Source: Cryomorphaceae bacterium
GTDB lineage: Bacteria; Bacteroidota; Bacteroidia; Flavobacteriales; Flavobacteriaceae
DNA length: 44,358 bases
Assembly (NCBI GenBank): GCA_003331265.1
Contig: QOPV01000001.1
Coordinates: 1 to 44,358, forward strand
Direction: 5' to 3'
Of the stretch, positions 39,186 to 44,358 are shown in pieces. The number at the start of each line of letters is the position of its first letter. Position 1 is the stretch's first letter. The notes beneath the pieces are model-generated. The model saw only the letters and a program-made list of their open reading frames with translations. It did not search any database and had not been told where the DNA came from. A program made the translations under genes and the position numbers.

Positions 39186-41633
39186 ATGAAATACTATATA
39201 GATGTAATAGTACCACTTCCCTTAGATAATATATTCACTTATCAAGTGAATTTGAAAGAATTTGAATTTATAAAAGTTGGATTTAGAGTTATTGTTCCTT
39301 TTGGAAAATCTAAATTTATTACTGCTATTGTTTATAATAAACACAACAAAAATCCTGAATTTTATATCCCTAAAGAAATTGAATTTATTATTGATGAAGA
39401 ATCATCAATGAATAAAAATCAATTAATTTTTTTTAAATGGATATCAGAATATTATATGTGTCCGCTGGGTCAAGTTCTCAAAGTAGGTTTACCAAAATTA
39501 TTATTATTGAAAAGTGAAAGTGAAATAGTATTGATCAATGAAAATTTAGAGAATCTTAAATTAACGCAAAGTGCTGATCTTGTTTTTAAAAATTTATTAT
39601 TAAACAAGAAAATTACTTACAGGGAAATAATATCAATTCTAAAAAAAAAGAATATTAGTAAGACCATAAATGAACTTTCCGATAATGGCCTAATTAAATT
39701 AAAAGAGGAAATTTACGATTACTTTAAACCTAAAATTGTTTCAAAGATTCTTTTTAATGATTATCCCGATAATAATTTAAAAAAATCAAAATTATTAGAG
39801 TTTTTAAAACATAAGAAGTCACAACAAAAAGTAGTTCAGTCACTTTTATCTTTTTCAAAAAACACATCTCCTTCAATCAATGATTTGATTAAAGATAGTG
39901 GAGTTTCAAGAGGGACGATTAATAGTTTAATAGACTCGAAAATTTTAATAAAGAAAAATGAAATAGTAAATCGTATTCAATTTAATTTTAGTGAACAGGA
40001 CGAAATAAAAAAATTAAGCGAAGATCAAAATAAAGCCTTCAAACAAATACACTTAAGTTTTAAAAATAAAAATGTTACATTATTACATGGCGTTACTTCA
40101 TCTGGAAAAACAGAAATTTATGTGAAATTAATAAATGAGTTCTTAAAAAAAGATAAGCAAGTACTGTATTTAGTTCCTGAAATTGCTTTAACAACTCAGT
40201 TAATATCAAGATTAAAAAAATACTTTGGAGATACTTTAGCCGTTTATCATTCAAAATATTCACAAGAGCAAAGAACAGAAATATGGAAAAAAGTAATAAA
40301 AAATGATAGTAAAGCTAGAGTCGTAATTGGAGCAAGATCATCAATTTTTTTACCTTACAATAATCTAGGTTTAGTTATTGTTGATGAGGAGCATGAAAAT
40401 GCGTATAAACAATTTAATCCTGCCCCAAGATATCATGCGAGAGATTCTGCAATTTTTTTATCTGGTCTTCACAAATCAAAAACTCTTCTGGGATCTGCTA
40501 CACCAAGCTTAGAGTCTTATTTTAATGCAGTTACAAACAAATATGGGCTTGTTACATTAAATAAACGATATGGAAACGTTGATCTTCCTAAAATAATCAT
40601 AAATGATTTAAGGGAGTCGTTTTCAAAAAAAATGATGATTGGTAATTTTTCTAAGATTTTATTGAAAAATATTAAAAAAACTATTGATAATGAAGAACAA
40701 GTTATTTTATTTCAAAATAGAAGAGGACACTCACCTTATTTGGAATGTAGTTCATGTGGCTTTGTATATCAATGTATCAATTGCGATGTAAGTCTTACTT
40801 ATCATCAAGCTACTAATCAATTAAAATGTCATCATTGCGGATATAAAGAGCAAAATAATACTAAATGTAAAAAATGTGCTAATAATACAATTTTGAAACG
40901 AGGGGTAGGAACTCAGCAAGTTGAAGAAGATATCAAAACTATATTTCCTGATTTAATTGTTAAAAGAATGGATCATGATTCCACTAGAAAAAAAAATTCT
41001 CTTCAGAAAATTATAAGTGCTTTTGAAAATAATGAATTTGAAATTTTAGTAGGAACTCAAATGTTAACTAAAGGATTGGATTTTAAAAATGTATCATTGG
41101 TTGGTGTAATAAATGCAGATAGTCTAATTTATTTTCCAGATTTTAGATCTCAGGAAAAATGTTTTCAACTTCTTCAGCAAGTGGCTGGAAGATCAGGAAG
41201 ATCTAAAGAACAGGGTAGGGTAGTCATTCAAACTTATAATCCAAAACACGATTTAATTAATAAAATTGTTAAAAATGATTATTTAGGAATGTTTAATGAA
41301 CAACTTAATCAAAGATTGACTTTTAATTATCCTCCATATACAAGATTGATAAAAATCACATTAAAAAATAAGGATTTAAATAAATTAATTAAATCATCTA
41401 ATTGGCTCTCTGAGGCTCTAAGAAATAGATTTAAAAGTCAATTACTTGGTCCAGAATCTCCTTTGATTGCAAGAATAAATAATAAACATATAAAAAACAT
41501 TTTAATCAAGATACCGGCCAATGATAATTTACGAAAATCAAAATTATTCATAAATAAAACTCTAAAAAATTTTGAAAGTATTTCTTTTTTTAGAAATATT
41601 GATATTTTGATTGATGTTGACCCTTACAATTAA
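39186..41633 (+). CDS. priA: Primosomal replication restart helicase PriA
   Basis: 815 residues. An N-terminal DNA-binding domain (MKYYIDVIVPLPLDNIFTY start) is followed by the helicase core with Walker A GVTSSGKTE near 302, the DEEH box near 400, and GSATPS; a zinc-binding insert begins near residue 521 (CSSCG, CINC, CHHCG, CKKC: eight Cys for two zincs), and the second RecA-like half has GTQMLTKGLDF and QVAGRSGR. PriA reloads the replisome at collapsed forks. The gene sits 2 bases after the BrkB-family gene. Bacteroidota often lack recognisable PriB and PriC; none is here. Confidence 0.97.
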   Translation: MKYYIDVIVPLPLDNIFTYQVNLKEFEFIKVGFRVIVPFGKSKFITAIVYNKHNKNPEFYIPKEIEFIIDEESSMNKNQLIFFKWISEYYMCPLGQVLKVGLPKLLLLKSESEIVLINENLENLKLTQSADLVFKNLLLNKKITYREIISILKKKNISKTINELSDNGLIKLKEEIYDYFKPKIVSKILFNDYPDNNLKKSKLLEFLKHKKSQQKVVQSLLSFSKNTSPSINDLIKDSGVSRGTINSLIDSKILIKKNEIVNRIQFNFSEQDEIKKLSEDQNKAFKQIHLSFKNKNVTLLHGVTSSGKTEIYVKLINEFLKKDKQVLYLVPEIALTTQLISRLKKYFGDTLAVYHSKYSQEQRTEIWKKVIKNDSKARVVIGARSSIFLPYNNLGLVIVDEEHENAYKQFNPAPRYHARDSAIFLSGLHKSKTLLGSATPSLESYFNAVTNKYGLVTLNKRYGNVDLPKIIINDLRESFSKKMMIGNFSKILLKNIKKTIDNEEQVILFQNRRGHSPYLECSSCGFVYQCINCDVSLTYHQATNQLKCHHCGYKEQNNTKCKKCANNTILKRGVGTQQVEEDIKTIFPDLIVKRMDHDSTRKKNSLQKIISAFENNEFEILVGTQMLTKGLDFKNVSLVGVINADSLIYFPDFRSQEKCFQLLQQVAGRSGRSKEQGRVVIQTYNPKHDLINKIVKNDYLGMFNEQLNQRLTFNYPPYTRLIKITLKNKDLNKLIKSSNWLSEALRNRFKSQLLGPESPLIARINNKHIKNILIKIPANDNLRKSKLFINKTLKNFESISFFRNIDILIDVDPYN

Positions 41634-41648
41634 ATTTTATCTCAAATT

Positions 41649-41678
41649 TTGCAAGTCAATTATAAAAATGTATTTTTG
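41649..41678 (+). promoter_or_regulatory. Promoter of rpsF-rpsR-rplI: TTG, 19 bases, TATTTTTG
   Basis: TTG at 41649-41651 and TATTTTTG at 41671-41678 are spaced by exactly 19 bases, a full flavobacterial promoter, 23 bases before the rpsF ATG. Confidence 0.7.
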
Positions 41679-41701
41679 CGACCAATTTTTTAACAAAATA
41701 T

Positions 41702-42040
41702 ATGAACCATTACGAAGCTGTTTTCATTTTAAATCCCGTTTTATCTGATGATCAGATAAAGGAGACAGTAAAAAAATTTGAAGATCACCTATCTAATGAA
41801 GGTGCAGAAATTGTATCAACTGAAAATTGGGGCTTAAAAAAATTAGCCTATCCTATCCAAAATAAGCAAAGTGGATTTTATAATTTAATCGATTTTAAGG
41901 CTCCTTCAACTGTTATTGACTCTTTTGAAGTTGAGTTAAGAAGAGATGAAAGAATCATGCGATATTTGAATGTTAAACTAGACAAGTTTGCCGATGCTTG
42001 GTCAGTAAAAAGAAGGGAACGTAATAATAAAAAAACTTAG
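41702..42040 (+). CDS. rpsF: 30S ribosomal protein S6
   Basis: 112 residues, complete. It starts [19 protein letters not shown] and contains [25 protein letters not shown] and [15 protein letters not shown], the standard S6 segments. It binds the central domain of 16S rRNA together with S18, whose gene follows after 2 bases. It is the first gene of the rpsF-rpsR-rplI operon. The basic C-terminal tail ([11 protein letters not shown]) resembles those of other Bacteroidota S6 proteins, without a poly-Glu extension. Confidence 0.97.
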   Translation: MNHYEAVFILNPVLSDDQIKETVKKFEDHLSNEGAEIVSTENWGLKKLAYPIQNKQSGFYNLIDFKAPSTVIDSFEVELRRDERIMRYLNVKLDKFADAWSVKRRERNNKKT

Positions 42041-42042
42041 AT

Positions 42043-42336
42043 ATGTCATCAATAGATCAAGCAGGAAAAGGAAACCAGGGTGAGATTAGATATTTAACTC
42101 CCTTAGATATAGCTACAAAAGATAAAAAAAAATATTGTAGATTTAAAAGATCTGGTATTAAATACATAGATTATAAAGATCCAGACTTTCTATTAAAATT
42201 TATAAACGAACAAGGGAAGATATTACCAAGGAGACTCACAGGAACCTCTTTGAAATTCCAAAGAAAAATTTCTGTTGCTGTTAAGCGTGCAAGACACTTA
42301 GCGCTTCTACCTTACCAAGCTGATATGTTAAAATAA
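42043..42336 (+). CDS. rpsR: 30S ribosomal protein S18
   Basis: 97 residues. The core is [22 protein letters not shown] and [31 protein letters not shown], near-diagnostic for S18. The N-terminal stretch (about 1-25) is longer than in E. coli and low in conservation, as often in Bacteroidota. The gene follows rpsF by 2 bases and precedes rplI by 5. No single-stranded-DNA-binding or priB gene is between rpsF and rpsR, unlike in many proteobacteria. Confidence 0.97.
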   Translation: MSSIDQAGKGNQGEIRYLTPLDIATKDKKKYCRFKRSGIKYIDYKDPDFLLKFINEQGKILPRRLTGTSLKFQRKISVAVKRARHLALLPYQADMLK

Positions 42337-42341
42337 TTATT

Positions 42342-42794
42342 ATGGAGTTAATTTTAAAAAATGATGTGCCTAACTTAGGCTTTAAAGATGATATAGTTTC
42401 TGTGAAGAATGGTTATGGAAGAAATTTTCTTATTCCACAAGGTTTGGCTGTATTGGCAACTTCATCTTCCAAAAAAGTATTAGCTGAAAACATCAAACAG
42501 AGAGAATTTAAAGATAAAAAAATCATTGATGAAGCAAATAAAATTGCTAAAAAATTAGAAAAATTAGAAATTAAAATTTCTGCAAAATCTGGAACTGGCG
42601 GAAAACTTTTCGGTTCAATCTCTAATGCTGATTTAAATAATGAATTAACTAATGCAGGTTTTGAATTTGATAAAAAGATTATTAAAGTTCAAGGAGGGAC
42701 AATTAAAAGACTTGGTACATATTCAGCCTCAGTCAGATTGCATAGAGATGTTGTTAATGAAATTTCATTTGAGGTAATTAAATCTCAAGAATAA
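42342..42794 (+). CDS. rplI: 50S ribosomal protein L9
   Basis: 150 residues. The start MELILKNDVPNLGFKDDIVSVKNGYGRNFLIPQGLA is the N-terminal L9 domain, followed by the long connecting helix (about 41-76, Lys-rich) and the C-terminal domain with GTGGKLFGSISNADL and the RLGTYSASVRLHRDV end. L9 binds the base of the L1 stalk region of 23S rRNA and helps reading-frame maintenance. It is the last gene of the operon; a 16-base palindrome follows the stop by 11 bases. Confidence 0.97.
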   Translation: MELILKNDVPNLGFKDDIVSVKNGYGRNFLIPQGLAVLATSSSKKVLAENIKQREFKDKKIIDEANKIAKKLEKLEIKISAKSGTGGKLFGSISNADLNNELTNAGFEFDKKIIKVQGGTIKRLGTYSASVRLHRDVVNEISFEVIKSQE

Positions 42795-42805
42795 ATTAAT
42801 TTTTA

Positions 42806-42821
42806 AAGAATACCTATTCTT
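42806..42821 (+). terminator. Weak terminator or palindrome after rplI
   Basis: AAGAATA and TATTCTT flank CC; as a hairpin it gives a 6-base stem and 4-base loop, followed by a T-rich run (ATTTCTTGTTTGTTTT). It could end the ribosomal operon, but the T-run is interrupted. Confidence 0.35.
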
Positions 42822-42826
42822 ATTTC

Positions 42827-42854
42827 TTGTTTGTTTTAAAAAATCAGATATTTG
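42827..42854 (+). promoter_or_regulatory. Possible hisS promoter: TTG, 17 bases, GATATTTG
   Basis: TTG at 42827-42829 and GATATTTG at 42847-42854 are 17 bases apart; the -7 box differs from TAnnTTTG at one base. It ends 20 bases before the hisS ATG. Confidence 0.4.
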
Positions 42855-42874
42855 TTTTATTATTATAAAACTAA

Positions 42875-44242
42875 ATGTCAAAATCACCATCTAATCCTAA
42901 AGGGACAAGAGATTTTTTACCTTCCACACTTTCTAAAAGAAATTTTATTTTAGATATAATCAGGAAGAATTTCAAGTTATTTGGGTTTTTAGAGATTCAA
43001 ACTCCAGCCTTAGAAAAGAATTCTACATTACTGGGAAAATATGGAAATGAAGGTGATAGATTAGTTTTTAAAATACTTAATTCTGGTGATAAGATAAAAA
43101 AAGCAAATATAAAAGCACTTTCTGATAATAAGCTTTCTGATTTTAGTGATTCAATAAGCGAGAAAGGTTTAAGATACGATTTAACAGTTCCTTTAGCCAG
43201 ATTTGTATCTCAACATCAGAACGAATTAGTTTTCCCTTTTAAGCGATTTCAAATTCAAAATGTATGGCGTGCAGACAGACCTCAACATGGTAGGTTTCAG
43301 GAATTCACACAATGCGACGCTGATGTGATTGGAACAAATTCAATAATTCAAGAAATTGAGCTCATTAAATTATATGATTCAGTTTTTTCTCAATTAGGTT
43401 TTAATGATTTGATTTTTAAAATAAATCACCGTAGTATTTTAATAGGTCTTGCTGAATATGTTGGAGCTAAAAGTAAATTAAATGAATTTATTTCTATTAT
43501 TGACAAAATTGATAAGATTGGCTTAGACAACGTTATAAAGGAGGTAAAAAAATTAATTATTGATGTGTCTGTTTCCAAGCTTTCTAATTTATTGGGAGAA
43601 AATGAAATTAGTATTGAAAAATTAGATAATTTATTTAAAGAGTCAATTGATTTTCAAAAAGGGATAGAGGATTTAAAAATAATTTTAGATTTTATTTCTG
43701 TGGATAAATCCTTTAATAATGAAATTAAATTTGATATAACTTTAGCTAGAGGATTAAATTATTACACTGGGACAATTATTGAAGTAATTTCAAAATCAAA
43801 TAACGCTGTAGGATCATTAGGTGGTGGTGGTCGATATGATAATTTGACATCTATTTTTAATTTAAAAAACACTAGTGGAGTTGGTATATCCTTTGGCTTA
43901 GATAGAATATATCTTCAAATGGAAAAGCAAAAAATGTTTCCAAAAAATTTAGATAATAATTTTGATATAATTGTTATTAATTTTGGTGTTTATTATTTAA
44001 AAAAACTATACCCATTAATTGATCTTTTAAGACAAAACGGAAAAAAAGTTACAATTTATCCTGATAAGGCTAAAATAAATAAACAATTTTCATATGCGGA
44101 TAAACACAAAGTAAATTATGCAATATTAATGGGAGAGAATGAATTTGAAAAAAATGAAATTATTATTAAAAATATGACTGACGGAACTCAATTTAATTAT
44201 GCAATAGAAAAAGTGAATTTAGATTTTTTTAAGAAAAATTAA
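42875..44242 (+). CDS. hisS: Histidyl-tRNA synthetase
   Basis: 455 residues, class II aminoacyl-tRNA synthetase. Motif 1 is in the KGTRDFLPSTLSKR to FLEIQTPALEK region, motif 2 is FQIQNVWRADRPQHGRFQEFTQCDADVIG, the histidine-binding ARGLNYYTGTIIEV is near 290, and motif 3 includes GVGISFGLDRIY near 337; a C-terminal anticodon-binding domain ends the protein. An insertion with NSGDKIKKANIKALSDNKL between motifs 1 and 2 is typical of Bacteroidota HisRS. Its stop is 6 bases from the 3' end of the convergent tRNA gene. Confidence 0.97.
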   Translation: MSKSPSNPKGTRDFLPSTLSKRNFILDIIRKNFKLFGFLEIQTPALEKNSTLLGKYGNEGDRLVFKILNSGDKIKKANIKALSDNKLSDFSDSISEKGLRYDLTVPLARFVSQHQNELVFPFKRFQIQNVWRADRPQHGRFQEFTQCDADVIGTNSIIQEIELIKLYDSVFSQLGFNDLIFKINHRSILIGLAEYVGAKSKLNEFISIIDKIDKIGLDNVIKEVKKLIIDVSVSKLSNLLGENEISIEKLDNLFKESIDFQKGIEDLKIILDFISVDKSFNNEIKFDITLARGLNYYTGTIIEVISKSNNAVGSLGGGGRYDNLTSIFNLKNTSGVGISFGLDRIYLQMEKQKMFPKNLDNNFDIIVINFGVYYLKKLYPLIDLLRQNGKKVTIYPDKAKINKQFSYADKHKVNYAILMGENEFEKNEIIIKNMTDGTQFNYAIEKVNLDFFKKN

Positions 44243-44248
44243 AAAAAG

Positions 44249-44322
44249 TAGCGAGGGGGAGACTTGAACTCCCGACCTCCGGGTTATGAATCCGACGCTC
44301 TAACCGCCTGAGCTACCTCGCC
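44249..44322 (-). tRNA. tRNA-Met, anticodon CAU (no encoded CCA)
   Basis: 74 bases on the minus strand fold into a full cloverleaf: acceptor GGCGAGG with CCTCGCT, D-arm GCTC/GAGC, anticodon loop TTCATAA (anticodon at 44286-44288), variable AGGTC and T-arm GGGAG-TTCAAGT-CTCCC. The 3' CCA is not encoded. Position 1-72 is a G-U wobble and 31-39 an A-C mismatch. The anticodon arm resembles the E. coli initiator tRNA, but the D-stem is of elongator form, so initiator, elongator or lysidine-modified tRNA-Ile cannot be separated with certainty. A seven-T run follows the 3' end and may end transcription. Confidence 0.9.
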
Positions 44323-44358
44323 ATTGTAAATGCGAGTAAATATATAAACAAATTAACT

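Noticed and set aside
42041-42042. A priB or ssb gene between rpsF and rpsR
   Set aside because: Only 2 bases separate the two coding regions.
1-44358. CRISPR arrays, insertion sequences, integrases, phage genes, toxin-antitoxin or defence loci
   Set aside because: No spaced direct repeats, transposase or recombinase motifs, or atypical base composition blocks were seen on reading both strands; gene content is core metabolism.

Overview
The window looks like a contiguous piece of the core chromosome of a small-genome, very AT-rich member of the Bacteroidota, most likely a marine flavobacterium (class Flavobacteriia). The grounds are the protein families and their forms (949-residue CarB without the C-terminal allosteric domain, single-chain PurL, DUF4199 protein beside a GT2 glycosyltransferase, NamZ, type B L31), promoters of the Bacteroidota kind (TTG, 19 bases, TAnnTTTG), few Shine-Dalgarno sequences, A/T-rich codon choice and intergenic gaps of mostly 0-110 bases. 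The genus cannot be fixed from the sequence alone. No mobile element, phage, CRISPR array, toxin-antitoxin or defence locus was seen. No gap above 120 bases lacks a gene.

Layout. 1-2238: a lipoprotein cut by the window edge, queE (queuosine precursor synthesis) and namZ (peptidoglycan recycling). 2244-5640: an FtsX/LolCE-type permease, then a CBS/cysteine-synthase-like enzyme paired with diaminopropionate ammonia-lyase. 5644-6975: a secreted M28 peptidase with an unusual residue at a metal-ligand position. 7007-14010 (minus): a MarR-headed beta-oxidation operon (MarR, short-chain acyl-CoA dehydrogenase, FadN, FadA, FadE) with a GC-centred palindrome at its promoter. 14076-19034 (minus): purL and an RsmB-like rRNA methyltransferase. 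19107-20590 (minus): ECF sigma factor, single-span membrane protein (probable anti-sigma) and Spy/CpxP-like periplasmic protein. 20631-25627 (minus): DUF4199 protein, GT2 glycosyltransferase, phosphohexomutase and MsbA-type ABC exporter, an envelope lipid/glycan operon.

25728-30552: rpmE2 (L31), an orphan peptide-binding lipoprotein, mtaB, a mini-GNAT, an alpha/beta hydrolase and a TPR membrane protein. 30602-36327: rpmH (L34) with a strong terminator, carB, an RmuC-like protein and purB. 36380-38243 (minus): a carboxypeptidase-regulatory-domain protein, rdgB and rlmH. 38290-44242 (plus): a BrkB-family membrane protein, priA, rpsF-rpsR-rplI and hisS. 44249-44322 (minus): a CAU-anticodon tRNA.

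Most of the window is housekeeping: nucleotide synthesis (purL, purB, carB, rdgB), translation (L31, L34, S6, S18, L9, HisRS, tRNA, RsmB, RlmH, MtaB, QueE), replication restart (priA), fatty-acid degradation and envelope maintenance. I did not find a clearly new system. The points most worth a second look are the palindromic operator of the beta-oxidation operon, the paired PLP enzymes of unknown substrate, the altered M28 metal site, the sigma/anti-sigma/Spy-like triad, the divergent namZ-permease pair with 5 bases between start codons, and promoter boxes lying so close to some ATGs that near-leaderless transcripts are implied.
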